Of a DNA stretch of 64,000 nt, positions 35,518 through 44,258 are shown piece by piece. The stretch's first letter is position 1; every line of letters begins with the position of its first letter. Under the pieces are notes generated by a model. That model was not told where the DNA came from, made no database searches, and saw only the letters and a program-made list of their open reading frames with translations. Source of the DNA: Saprospira grandis (GTDB taxonomy: Bacteria; Bacteroidota; Bacteroidia; Chitinophagales; Saprospiraceae); the NCBI RefSeq assembly GCF_027594745.1, contig NZ_CP110854.1, positions 3,365,501 to 3,429,500 on the forward strand, read 5' to 3'. The position numbers and the translations under genes were made by a program.

Positions 35518-36207
35518 ATGCAAGCAGATTCTAACGCTAAAATTATCCTCACCGCCGATGGCTCTCACAGCCTAGAGTCGGCAAAGTTTGCCGCCAGTTA
35601 CCACTCTACACATGGCGCTATCCAAGAAACGGATACTGTTTTTATACAAGCGGCCTTGGCCCATCAACTCACTAAGGGGCCAGAGCAATTAGCTATTTTA
35701 GAAATTGGTTTTGGTACCGGCCTAAATGCCCTCATGAGCTATTTGTATAGCCAAAAAGAAGCCCCCCAATGCCAAATTCAGTATTTGGCCCTAGAGGCTT
35801 ATCCCATTTCTAGCGAAACTGCCCAGGCCCTTAATTATACCCAAGAACTAGCGGCCCCAACTAGCCAAGCTACTTTTCTCGCTATGCACAGCCAGCCCAA
35901 CCGCTGGCAAACCCTAGCCGAAAACTTTAATTTCTGCTTGAATATTCAGCGTTTTGAGGACTTATCGGCCCAGAATGCTTTTGATATTGTCTACTATGAT
36001 GCTTTCTCTCCCAATGTGCAAGCCGAACTTTGGGAGGAACCCATGCTCAAAAAGATTTATGAGGCCATGCGCCCCGGCGCTTGCCTAACGACCTACTGCG
36101 CCAAAGGCGCCTTTAAGCGATTACTCAAAAGTATCGGCTTTAGGGTAGAAGCCCTGCCTGGCCCAAAAGGCAAAAGAGAAATGACCAGAGCCTTTAAGGA
36201 GGCCTAA
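35518..36207 (+). CDS. mnmD: tRNA 5-methylaminomethyl-2-thiouridine methyltransferase, MnmD type
   Basis: A 229-residue enzyme of the DUF752/MnmD family, which completes the mnm5s2U modification at the tRNA wobble position using SAM. Seen: the N-terminal TADGSHSLESAKFAASYHS block (11-29), motif I LEIGFGTGLNALM (about 61-73) and FDIVYYDAFSPNVQAELW (about 155-172) with the catalytic DAFxP. It is the stand-alone form without the FAD oxidase MnmC1 domain. Convergent with the serine hydrolase gene across a terminator. Confidence 0.9.
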   Translation: MQADSNAKIILTADGSHSLESAKFAASYHSTHGAIQETDTVFIQAALAHQLTKGPEQLAILEIGFGTGLNALMSYLYSQKEAPQCQIQYLALEAYPISSETAQALNYTQELAAPTSQATFLAMHSQPNRWQTLAENFNFCLNIQRFEDLSAQNAFDIVYYDAFSPNVQAELWEEPMLKKIYEAMRPGACLTTYCAKGAFKRLLKSIGFRVEALPGPKGKREMTRAFKEA

Positions 36208-36208
36208 G

Positions 36209-36240
36209 AAAAAAGCCTTGCAGAAATGCAAGGCTTTTTT
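36209..36240. terminator. Bidirectional terminator between mnmD and the serine hydrolase gene
   Basis: Stem AAAAAGCCTTGCA/TGCAAGGCTTTTT with a GAAA loop, flanked by A and T runs. Confidence 0.85.
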
Positions 36241-36252
36241 CTTGAACTAAAC

Positions 36253-37542
36253 TTAGTATTTTACCCAACTCAAGTATTTTCTCTGGCCATTTTGGGCTAT
36301 CTCTAAGCGGTAATAGGCCGCAGGCCAAGAGGAAAAATCAAGTTGAGAATGATGGCTTTGCCCCGCCTGCAAAATTTTGCCTTCAATACTCAATAAGCGC
36401 CAACTAAAGGCCCCCAAGAGGCCCGAAATATGAACTTTGCCCTGATTTGGATTGGGGTAAATTTGCCATTTTTCTTGGTCCAATTCCACTACCGAATTCG
36501 GACAACTCAAGTTGTTGATGTATTGCCAAATATCATTGCAGAGCTCTGCGGGCACATCATAGCCATTGGGCTCTTGGCCCATCCGAATCCAAACTAAATT
36601 TTCAGAAGGGACGATATTGATAAATTGCCCGTTTTTCCCCAAAGCCATATAACAATCATTAGGTGCAGCGGGCATTAGTGGTCCAGAAAAACTAAATTGA
36701 CTGCCCGGCAACAAATAACTGCTTTGCCCATTCAGCCAAGTCAAATAGCCATAAGCTGGATTAAGCGCTTGAGAAGGCCTGCGCATAGCGCCCAAATAAG
36801 CGGTATCTGCCAAAATACTTTGTCCATCCCATTGCCCATCGGCCAATAGTAATAAGCCAAAACGGGCCATAGAACGGGCCGTGCTAAAGTAAACATTGTT
36901 ATAGCCTAAGGGAACAAAACTGCCATTCATTCCAATGGGTTGCTTGATTTTTTGATTGACATATTGGTTCATGCTGAGGCCCGTGGCCTGCGTCAATACG
37001 CCATCCAAAAGGGTGTAGGGGCCATTGTGGTAGGCCCAACGCAAAGCGGGATCAGTAAGATAAATCAGGCAGCTATCTTCGGTGCAAGTATGGTCCATTA
37101 CGCCATCATCCAAGCCAGAAGTCATGCTGAGCTGATGAATAATTTGAATGGCCCCCTCTTGCTGAGGGCTACAACTGCTCCAGCCGCTGCCCAAATAATG
37201 CGAACTGCTATCGGTTAGACTGAGTTGCCCATCGGCTAGGGCTTGGCCCACTAAAAAGGCGGTTAGGGTTTTGCCCGCCGAGGCCCAATACCAATTGTCG
37301 CTGGCGCTATGCCCATTAAAGTATTGCTCGAGCACAATTTTGCCATCTTTTAAGAGGATAAAGGCCTTGCTATCTGATTGATCCAGAAACTGATAGAGGC
37401 TGTCTATCTGCGCTTCACAATAGCCTAAGTCTTGAGGAGATAGACTGTCCCAATTTCCTGCTTGATCTGGAAAATAGAGCCCTTGGGCTTGAATATTCTG
37501 CCCCAATAAAAGACAGAATATAGAGAGGTAGATAAATTTCAT
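36253..37542 (-). CDS. Secreted serine hydrolase (beta-lactamase class C family) with type IX sorting tail
   Basis: A 429-residue protein. Signal peptide 1-19 (LLLGQNIQAQG). The catalytic domain resembles class C beta-lactamases/esterases: SxxK in WASAGKTLTAFLVG (about 86-99), a YxN-type GPYTLLDGVLTQATG (about 174-188). The C-terminus from about 352 (IYPNPNQGKVHISG...YYRLEIAQNGQRKYL) is a Por-type sorting domain for the type IX secretion system, so it is exported to the cell surface or medium. Substrate could be an ester, peptide or lactam. Alone in its unit. Confidence 0.88.
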   Translation of the reverse strand: MKFIYLSIFCLLLGQNIQAQGLYFPDQAGNWDSLSPQDLGYCEAQIDSLYQFLDQSDSKAFILLKDGKIVLEQYFNGHSASDNWYWASAGKTLTAFLVGQALADGQLSLTDSSSHYLGSGWSSCSPQQEGAIQIIHQLSMTSGLDDGVMDHTCTEDSCLIYLTDPALRWAYHNGPYTLLDGVLTQATGLSMNQYVNQKIKQPIGMNGSFVPLGYNNVYFSTARSMARFGLLLLADGQWDGQSILADTAYLGAMRRPSQALNPAYGYLTWLNGQSSYLLPGSQFSFSGPLMPAAPNDCYMALGKNGQFINIVPSENLVWIRMGQEPNGYDVPAELCNDIWQYINNLSCPNSVVELDQEKWQIYPNPNQGKVHISGLLGAFSWRLLSIEGKILQAGQSHHSQLDFSSWPAAYYRLEIAQNGQRKYLSWVKY

Positions 37543-37701
37543 GTATTTTGGTTTTTATAATTTGTGTCAGCCACCACAAAAAAAAGGCCCAAAAGAAGGC
37601 CAAAAAAAATTAGTTTAACGCTATAAATCTCTTACCTTTCTAAGGCATAGCATACTACATTCTACTACGCATACACACTTAATAATTTACCCAATTATCT
37701 T

Positions 37702-38052
37702 ATGGAACGGAAAACCATTATCCAGTGGAGTATCACAGGAGCGGCGGTCCTCTTTTTTTTGGTCGTCCTCATCTATACGATTGACTATATCGCTTTTCGC
37801 GATGACCGTATCAAAAATAATTTGGCCACCAGTTTCTGTGAGTGCACCCTAATGGAAGAGGTTTAAACTGGAGACTATGAGCTGCTAGAAGAAGGCTTCC
37901 AATATGCCACTGGCCTAAACCCCTGCTTTGCAGAGGAGTTTGAGCCCTACAAAAAAGGCCTTTCTGATGCGCAAAGAGAGTTTTTTCTCCAAGATTTAGA
38001 GAAGCGAATCTTTAAGCGTTGCCCGCATAGCGCAGAGAAAATTTTTCAATAA
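37702..38052 (+). pseudogene. Small membrane-anchored protein gene with an in-frame TAA
   Basis: One frame runs from ATG 37702 to a stop at 38050-38052 but is interrupted by TAA at 37864-37866 (after FCECTLMEEV; continues TGDYELLEEGF). The N-terminal part has one membrane segment (about 11-28, ITGAAVLFFLVVLIYTIDY), the C-terminal part is soluble with Cys residues (GLNPCFAEEF and KRCPHS). Together it would be 116 residues. The second part keeps coding character with no further stop, so the TAA is probably recent; a CAA to TAA change is the simplest cause. Family unknown. The shorter 54-residue product could still be made. Confidence 0.6.
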
Positions 38053-38080
38053 ATTGGAGCTGCCAAAGCCGCCCAAACGG

Positions 38081-38211
38081 TCCCTGGCCTAGCGCTGTGG
38101 AGGGGTGGCCGAAGGCCAGACCAAAGGCGAAACGAAGTGGAGCCTGAAGGGCCGAGCAGACTTGCGAGCCCCGCAACATAGCGCCGACGAGCGCAGCGAG
38201 GCGGAGGCCCC
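38081..38211 (-). repeat. GC-rich intergenic element, B type, minus orientation
   Basis: From CCTGGCCTAGCGCTG to GCGGAGGCCCC, 30 bases after the broken gene and 31 bases before ligA. Confidence 0.85.
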
Positions 38212-38242
38212 AACAGCACAAAAAAATTTCATACCTTAACTT

Positions 38243-40375
38243 ATGCGTTACTCTGCTCAAGAGCAAAAAGAATTATTTGAGCGCTCTAAAGCGCTCTTGG
38301 CCCAAAAGCCATTGCCTACAGAAGAGGCTGTTATTCAGGAGCTAATTGCCCTGATTACTTATCATGAATGGCGCTATTATGTGCTCGATCAGCCCCTGCT
38401 GAGTGATTATGAATATGATCAGTTATTTCGAGAATTGAAGCGCTTGGAAGAGGCGGCTCCCCAATGGGTTTTCCCGCATTCGCCCACGCAAAGAGTGTCT
38501 AGCGACCTGACAGAGGGCTTTCCGACGGTGGAGCATCTGACGCCTACGCTTTCTTTGGAGAACTCTGAAAATATGGAGGATCTTCAGGATTTTGAGCAGC
38601 GTCTTCGCCGTTTGTTACCCGAAGATTTGGCCCAAAATGAACTGGCCTATTGTGTAGAACCCAAGTTTGATGGGGGAACAATTGTGTTGGTTTATGAAAA
38701 TGATCAGTTGGTTCGTGCCGCCACTCGCGGAAATGGAGAAAAAGGCGATGAAATCACGGCCAATGCCCGTGCCATTGCTAGCATTCCCTTACAGGCCAAT
38801 TTTAGTAAATACGGCATCCAAAAAGTGGAACTGCGCGGAGAGGCCCTGATCCGAAAAGATCGTTTTGAGCGGGTCAATGAAAAGCGTGCCGCCGCAGGAG
38901 AGGCCCTTTTTGCCAACCCCAGAAATGCCGCAACGGGTTGCCTTCGCCTAAAAGATCCACAGCAAGTAAAAGCCCGATCATTAGAGGCTTTTGTCTATCA
39001 AATGGGCTTTGCGGTTAATGCCGAAGCCGAAAATGTTTTGGACCAATTTGAGAGCCATTGGGATATTTTGGCCTGTTTGGCCGACCTAGGTTTTAAGGTC
39101 CCAACGGCCGATAAAGAGCGGGCACTTTGCCCCAATATTACCGCCGTAGGCGATTTTTGCGCCCAATGGGAGGCCCAAAGAGAAGATTATGCCTACGAAA
39201 TTGATGGCATGGTGGTCAAGCTGAATAACTTGGCCCTACAAGAAATTTGCGGCTACACCAATCATCATCCCCGCTGGGCGATTGCCTATAAATTTACGGC
39301 CAAAGAGGCCAGTTCTATCCTAGAAACCGTAGAATATCAGGTGGGCCGAACGGGGGCCATTACGCCCGTGGCCAAAATTCGCCCTGTCGAGTTGGCTGGG
39401 GTGACCGTGAGCTCGGTTTCTCTACATAATGCTGAGCAAATTGCCGAAAAAGATTTGCGCATTGGCGATCATGTACTGGTCAAAAGAGCGGGAGATGTAA
39501 TCCCCCAAATCGTTAAACCCCTAGAGGATTTGCGGACAGGGGAGGAGCAGCCCATCGTTTTTCCAAGCAATTGTCCCGTTTGCGATTCTTTGCTGGAACG
39601 TCCTGAGGGCGAAGCCGTTTGGCGCTGTATCAACCCCGATTGTGAGGCCCAAATCCTAGAGCGCATCAAGCATTTTGTCTCTAAGGGAGCTATGGATATT
39701 TCTGGTTTTGGCGCCGCTTATGTCGAGAAGTTTTATGAGGAGGGCCTGCTGCATGGCCTAGCCGATGTTTACCGCCTAGATTATGAAAAAATTGCTCAGT
39801 TCGAGGGCTTTGGCCAGCGCTCTGTAGCCAAATTGCAAGAGGCGATTGAGGCCTCCAAAAATCAACCGATTTTCCGCCTCATTTATGCCCTTGGCCTGCG
39901 GCATGTGGGGGCGGGTAATGCCAAGATTTTGGCGGCGGTGGTCTCCGATATCCGAGAACTCAAAAATTGGAGCATCGAGCAGCTCAGCGAGCTAAAGGAT
40001 GTGGGCCCAAAAATGGCCCAGTCGGTCTATGATAGCTTTCAATTGCCGGCCATCCAACAGTTGTTGGAGGAGCTAGGCGAATTGGGCCTCAACCTCAAAC
40101 AATTAGAAGAAGAAAAACCCCAAGATGGCCCCAAAGAAGGCCCCTTTGCCAATAAAAAGGTCCTGTTTACGGGCAGTTTGCAAGAGATGAGCCGCTCGGA
40201 AGCCAAAAAACGCCTGCTGGCCGCTGGGGGCATTGCCGCCTCTTCGGTCTCCAAAAATCTAGACTTTTTGGTAGTGGGCGAAAAAGCCGGCTCCAAACTC
40301 AAAAAAGCCCAAGATTTGGGCATCAATATCCTTACAGAAGCAGAATTTTTAGCCCAACTAGACGGGCAGTCGTAA
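38243..40375 (+). CDS. ligA: NAD-dependent DNA ligase
   Basis: Seals nicks in replication and repair using NAD+. The 710 residues carry the full LigA order: domain Ia with YYxxD-type YYVLDQPLLSDYEYDQL (about 40-57), the adenylation lysine in CVEPKFDGG (about 136-144; KxDG), the OB fold, the zinc finger with CPVCDSLL and CINPDCEAQ (about 443-475), helix-hairpin-helix repeats and a C-terminal BRCT domain (NKKVLFTGSLQEMSR on). A small protein gene follows 14 bases later. Confidence 0.97.
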   Translation: MRYSAQEQKELFERSKALLAQKPLPTEEAVIQELIALITYHEWRYYVLDQPLLSDYEYDQLFRELKRLEEAAPQWVFPHSPTQRVSSDLTEGFPTVEHLTPTLSLENSENMEDLQDFEQRLRRLLPEDLAQNELAYCVEPKFDGGTIVLVYENDQLVRAATRGNGEKGDEITANARAIASIPLQANFSKYGIQKVELRGEALIRKDRFERVNEKRAAAGEALFANPRNAATGCLRLKDPQQVKARSLEAFVYQMGFAVNAEAENVLDQFESHWDILACLADLGFKVPTADKERALCPNITAVGDFCAQWEAQREDYAYEIDGMVVKLNNLALQEICGYTNHHPRWAIAYKFTAKEASSILETVEYQVGRTGAITPVAKIRPVELAGVTVSSVSLHNAEQIAEKDLRIGDHVLVKRAGDVIPQIVKPLEDLRTGEEQPIVFPSNCPVCDSLLERPEGEAVWRCINPDCEAQILERIKHFVSKGAMDISGFGAAYVEKFYEEGLLHGLADVYRLDYEKIAQFEGFGQRSVAKLQEAIEASKNQPIFRLIYALGLRHVGAGNAKILAAVVSDIRELKNWSIEQLSELKDVGPKMAQSVYDSFQLPAIQQLLEELGELGLNLKQLEEEKPQDGPKEGPFANKKVLFTGSLQEMSRSEAKKRLLAAGGIAASSVSKNLDFLVVGEKAGSKLKKAQDLGINILTEAEFLAQLDGQS

Positions 40376-40389
40376 AACTTATAATAACC

Positions 40390-40890
40390 ATGAAACAACT
40401 AGCTGATTACTACGCTACTATTGAAGCGGCTATCCAGAAATTGGGCGTAGACCCCAAGGTCTGCCGCACCGACAAAGAAAACCGCTGGCATTTGCATCGC
40501 GGCAATGCCCAAGTTGTGGTCCTCCTCAGAGAATCGACCACTTTTGAGCAGAAAAAACGCCCTAGCCTCGTGATCGTTTCGCCTATCGTGGTGGTGCCCG
40601 CCGCTATCGAAGCTCGTCAGGAGTTAATGGAGTTAATCCTCAAAACGAACCACCAACTCATTACCGAGAGCTTCTCGATGACCAGAGAACAGGCTGGCCA
40701 TGAGGTGGTTTACCTCAGCTCTACTTACTTTATCGAGGAGATGAGCGTGGAGGAAATTGAGTACTCGCTAAGCAGCCAGAGCTATTTTGCCCTGCAATTT
40801 ACTAGCCTGCTCAGAAAGCGCTTTATGGGCATTGATGATAAAGAAACAAGCAAAAAGGAACATACGCCTTTCAAATTAGATGATGAGTAA
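40390..40890 (+). CDS. YbjN/chaperone-like small protein
   Basis: A 166-residue soluble protein with the alternating strand-helix pattern of the YbjN / type III secretion chaperone-like fold (RWHLHRGNAQVVVLL, then a helical ARQELMELILKTNH, then EVVYLSSTYFIEEMSVEEIEYSL). Sequence motifs are weak, so the family is a suggestion. It follows ligA by 14 bases and may be co-transcribed, and a repeat element starts 10 bases after its stop. Confidence 0.6.
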   Translation: MKQLADYYATIEAAIQKLGVDPKVCRTDKENRWHLHRGNAQVVVLLRESTTFEQKKRPSLVIVSPIVVVPAAIEARQELMELILKTNHQLITESFSMTREQAGHEVVYLSSTYFIEEMSVEEIEYSLSSQSYFALQFTSLLRKRFMGIDDKETSKKEHTPFKLDDE

Positions 40891-40900
40891 GATCTAGTTT

Positions 40901-41082
40901 TTGGGGCTGCCCCTTCCGCTAGGTTAAAACCCAGCGCAAAGCGGTATCGCTTTGCGAAGCTACACAAAATGAGGGTGGAAACCCTCATGAATTATTGGTC
41001 GGGTCGGGCCATTGCGCAGCTCGCAGCTCTGCTTGGCCCTGCGCCGCCTTCGGCGGCTGGGTCTGGGCCTTCGGGCCTCTAG
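40901..41082 (+). repeat. GC-rich intergenic element, A type, plus orientation, with a palindromic insert
   Basis: An A element whose first arm, between CTGCCCCTTCCGCT and GTCGGGTCGGGCC, is interrupted by about 77 bases (40921-40997). The insert contains GGTTAAAACC, CGCAAAGCG/CGCTTTGCG (40935-40956) and ATGAGGGT/ACCCTCAT (40969-40988), members of the second palindrome family. Confidence 0.85.
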
Positions 41083-41091
41083 AACCAATAA

Positions 41092-41126
41092 AAAATGGCC
41101 CATAACAATTCGTTATGGGCCATTTT
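41092..41126 (-). terminator. Terminator of the anmK-nadB operon
   Basis: A 15-bp stem AAAATGGCCCATAAC/GTTATGGGCCATTTT with an AATTC loop, five bases after the nadB stop. Confidence 0.8.
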
Positions 41127-41130
41127 GCTT

Positions 41131-42735
41131 TTATAGGCGAGTATCATCTAAATACTCTTGTCGGTTGGGATAATCAGTCGTAAAATGTAGCCCCCGACTT
41201 TCTCGGCGGATAGCCGCCGAGCGAGTGACCAAATAGGCCACGGTAATCAGGTTGCGCAGCTCGCAAAGCGCAGGCGAAATTCTACTTTTGTTATATAGTT
41301 CTTCTGTCTCTTCATAGAGTAGGCGCAAGCGAGAAAAGGCCCGCTCCAAACGCAGGTTAGAGCGTACAATACCCACATAACTACTCATAATTTCTTTGAG
41401 CTCTTTCATACTTTGGGTAATGAGGACCAATTCTTTGGGGTCTTGACTGCCTGTGGCTTCCCAGGCGGGAATCCCCTCTTTCCAGTCCCATTCTGCTAGT
41501 TTTTGGTCCAGATCCTTGGCAATGCGATCGGCAAAGACGAGGCCCTCTAGCAAGGAGTTGGAAGCTAGGCGGTTGGCCCCATGTAGGCCGGTGCTGGTGC
41601 ATTCGCCGCAGGCATAAAGGCGATGGATAGAGGTTTGTCCCCAAGCATCGGTTTCAATGCCGCCACAAAAGTAATGGCAGGCGGGTACTACGGGGATCAT
41701 CTGCTCAAAGGGATCGATACCGATGCTTTTGCATTTTTCATAAATATTGGGAAAATGGGCCAAAAATGCTTCCTGATCCAAATGCCGACAATCTAAATAC
41801 ATGCAGTCAGAGCCACTATTTTTCATCTCTTGGTCAATGGCTCTAGCCACAATATCACGAGGGGCCAAAGATTTTCGGGGGTCGTATTTCTGCATGAATT
41901 CTTGGCCCTCGGCATCTTTTAAGATGCCTCCAAATCCACGGACGGCCTCAGAGACCAAGAAAACGGGATTTTCTCCAGCGGGATTATAAAGGGCGGTAGG
42001 GTGAAATTGCACAAATTCCATATTTCGCACTCTTCCTTTGGCCCGATAGGTCATGGCCATGCCGTCTCCTGTGGCAATCGTTGGGTTGGTGGTCGATTTA
42101 TAGACCTGTCCCGCACCACCAGAAGCCATAACAGTGGCTTTGGCCAAAATGCGCTCCGCTCGATTAGTTTTTAAGTTGAGGGAGTAGCAACCATAGCACT
42201 CAATATTGGGACTAAGTCGAGTGACCCAACGGCCCAAATGATGCTGCGTCAAGAGGTCAATAGCAAAATGATGCTCTAAGACTTCAATATTGGGGAGCTC
42301 TTTGGCTTTGGCCAACAATGCCCGCTGAATTTCTCGGCCAGTGATGTCTTTATAATGCAAGATGCGGTTTTCTGAATGTCCGCCTTCTCGGCCCAAATCA
42401 TACTGTTCTTCCTGCTTTTCTTTGTCAAAGCGAGTGCCCCAGTCAATGAGCTCGCGCACTCGGCTAGGGCCCTCTTCTACTACAATCCGAACAATTTCCT
42501 CATCACAGAGGCCATCGCCAGCATCTAGGGTGTCTTCAATATGCTTTTGGTAAGAGTCTTTCTGATCGTCCCAAACGGCAGCCACCCCACCTTGGGCATA
42601 GCTGGTATTACTCTCTGAAGAGATGGTTTTGCTGAGTACGGCAATACTCGTTTGGGGCTGTTTTTGGGCCATCCGAATGGCAAAGCTGAGTCCGGCCACG
42701 CCAGAGCCCAAGACCAAAATATCTACTTTTTTCAT
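41131..42735 (-). CDS. nadB: L-aspartate oxidase
   Basis: First step of de novo NAD synthesis: oxidises L-aspartate to iminoaspartate with FAD. I start at ATG 42735 (MKKVDILVLGSGVAGLSFAI, 534 residues), putting the FAD motif GSGVAG at residues 10-15 as usual; an upstream in-frame start at 42774 adds an unlikely leader. Also seen: SNTSYAQGGVAAVW, GGHSENRILHYKD and the C-terminal GLHGANRLASNSLLEGLVF, all LASPO hallmarks. It starts four bases after anmK. nadA and nadC are not in the window, but nadE lies 1.5 kb away on the same strand. Confidence 0.95.
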   Translation of the reverse strand: MKKVDILVLGSGVAGLSFAIRMAQKQPQTSIAVLSKTISSESNTSYAQGGVAAVWDDQKDSYQKHIEDTLDAGDGLCDEEIVRIVVEEGPSRVRELIDWGTRFDKEKQEEQYDLGREGGHSENRILHYKDITGREIQRALLAKAKELPNIEVLEHHFAIDLLTQHHLGRWVTRLSPNIECYGCYSLNLKTNRAERILAKATVMASGGAGQVYKSTTNPTIATGDGMAMTYRAKGRVRNMEFVQFHPTALYNPAGENPVFLVSEAVRGFGGILKDAEGQEFMQKYDPRKSLAPRDIVARAIDQEMKNSGSDCMYLDCRHLDQEAFLAHFPNIYEKCKSIGIDPFEQMIPVVPACHYFCGGIETDAWGQTSIHRLYACGECTSTGLHGANRLASNSLLEGLVFADRIAKDLDQKLAEWDWKEGIPAWEATGSQDPKELVLITQSMKELKEIMSSYVGIVRSNLRLERAFSRLRLLYEETEELYNKSRISPALCELRNLITVAYLVTRSAAIRRESRGLHFTTDYPNRQEYLDDTRL

Positions 42736-42739
42736 AATC

Positions 42740-43852
42740 TTAAGATTTGGGGGGCGGCCAGTGGATACCCCCATTGATACTTGCTTTTTTTGCGCCGGTC
42801 ACTTGGGGCCAGGCATTTGTTTGTTTTTCCCAACGCAGTAGGCCAAGTAGGGCCATTAGTAGGGCTTCTTTAAATTCGATAATGTTGTTGTCGGGCAGAA
42901 AAATCTCAATGCCCAAATCTTCTACATAGGCTTGTAATTGGCCCAAAAGGTAGTGATTAAAAGCGCCCCCACCAGAGACCAAGAGTTTACCGGCCTGCCC
43001 AAAGCCCTCCTCTTTTTGGAGGTCCAAAATGCTTTGGCGCAGGCTAATTCCAATGAGTTCGCAAACTGTAGCCAGTTTATCTTCTGTACTCGCCTCAAAT
43101 TCGGCTAAGATGCGGAGCTGTGGTCCTTGCACCCAAGCATTAGAGAGCGATTTGGGATAAGTTTGCTGATAAAATGGGTCGGAGAGCAGGGTGGCCAGTA
43201 ATTCTTCTTGAACCTCTCCTTGGCTGGCCCATTGGCCGCCTTTATCATAGCTAGCGCCCTTTTCTTGGGCCAAAAAGTTGAGTAGCTGGTTGGCTGGGGC
43301 AAAGTCAAAGGCGCGCCAGTTTTGGCCTGCCTTGGCCGATAAGTTGGCAATGCCGCCTAGGTTGAGGTAATAATTGTAGCCCGGAAATAGGTAGGCGTCG
43401 GCAATGGGGGCTAGGGGGGCACCTTCTCCAGACAAACTGAGGTCTTGGCTTCTAAAGTCGCTAATCACGGGCCGTTTTGTGAGGGCGGCCAAGGCGCTGC
43501 CCCGCCCAATTTGTGCTCCAAAACGTTTATCGGGCTCATGAAAAACGGTATGTCCATGCGAGGCAATGAAGTCGAGCCGCCGAATGTTGTTTTGGGCCAA
43601 AAACTGCTGCACTAATTCGGCCATATAAAAGCCAAAGTATTGGTCGGTTTTGGCATAAATGAGGGCCGATTGCTGGGGTAGGGCCCGCAGCCGATCCTCC
43701 CAACTGTTGGAGTAGGGTAGGCTTTGGGCGGCGAGCAGCTCCCAGTTTTCTAGGCCGTTTTGGCCCCATTGCATACGGCAGTAGGCGAGGTCTAGTCCAT
43801 CTAGGGAGGAGCCTGACATTAGGCCAAGGATATAGTAGTTTTTGCTGGACAT
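42740..43852 (-). CDS. anmK: Anhydro-N-acetylmuramic acid kinase
   Basis: Recycles peptidoglycan: phosphorylates 1,6-anhydro-MurNAc to MurNAc-6-P. From ATG 43852 (370 residues) the sequence begins with ILGLMSGSSLDGLDLAYC (residues 8-25), the family signature, with FIASHGHTVFHEP (about 95-107), LNLGGIANLS (about 160-169) and LVSGGGAFNHYLL near 295. The frame extends upstream into the repeat element, which I exclude. nadB follows directly. Confidence 0.94.
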   Translation of the reverse strand: MSSKNYYILGLMSGSSLDGLDLAYCRMQWGQNGLENWELLAAQSLPYSNSWEDRLRALPQQSALIYAKTDQYFGFYMAELVQQFLAQNNIRRLDFIASHGHTVFHEPDKRFGAQIGRGSALAALTKRPVISDFRSQDLSLSGEGAPLAPIADAYLFPGYNYYLNLGGIANLSAKAGQNWRAFDFAPANQLLNFLAQEKGASYDKGGQWASQGEVQEELLATLLSDPFYQQTYPKSLSNAWVQGPQLRILAEFEASTEDKLATVCELIGISLRQSILDLQKEEGFGQAGKLLVSGGGAFNHYLLGQLQAYVEDLGIEIFLPDNNIIEFKEALLMALLGLLRWEKQTNAWPQVTGAKKASINGGIHWPPPKS

Positions 43853-43866
43853 GCTGTTGTTTTTTT

Positions 43867-44006
43867 GGGGCTGCCCCAGCCAAAGGCTGGGTCGGGCTGT
43901 GTCGCAGCTCGCTGTTCGCTCGGCCCTGCGCCGCCAAAGGCGGCTGGGTCTGGCGCTTTGCGCCACTGCTGTCCATCCCTCAGCCGAGGGCCCTTTGGGC
44001 CTGCAA
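43867..44006 (+). repeat. GC-rich intergenic element, A type, plus orientation
   Basis: A clean copy: hairpins CCAGCC/GGCTGG, GCCGCC/GGCGGC, GGCGC/GCGCC and GGGCCC with the constant linkers between. It lies 15 bases upstream of the anmK start. Confidence 0.9.
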
Positions 44007-44009
44007 GAT

Positions 44010-44112
44010 GCAAAAATGGCCCAAACTCCCCCAATGGATTCCTTAGGGAATCCATTGGAGGGGAGGGTGGGCGGGTTAATATTAAGGAATGAGGAGCGCA
44101 GCGACGAATACC
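44010..44112. repeat. Shared module, reverse of 19139-19255
   Basis: Contains GGATTCCTTAGGGAATCC, GGAGGGTGGGCGGG, ATGAGGAGC and AGCGACGAATACCG, the reverse order of the copy at 19 kb, again between two GC-rich elements. Confidence 0.75.
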
Positions 44113-44133
44113 GTTCTTACAGCAGAATGGCAG

Positions 44134-44253
44134 GGCCTAGCGCTGGGGAGCAGTGCCGCCAAAGGCGGCAGACCGAGCAGGCGCAGCCTGCGCAGGGCCG
44201 AGCAGACCTGCGAGCTGCGGACCATAGCGCCGCAGCTTTGCTGCGGAGGCCCC
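44134..44253 (-). repeat. GC-rich intergenic element, B type, minus orientation
   Basis: Ends CTGCGGAGGCCCC six bases before the nadE stop, in the same orientation as nadE. Hairpins GCCGCC/GGCGGC, GCAGGC/GCCTGC and CCGCAGC/GCTGCGG. Confidence 0.88.
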
Positions 44254-44258
44254 TAATA

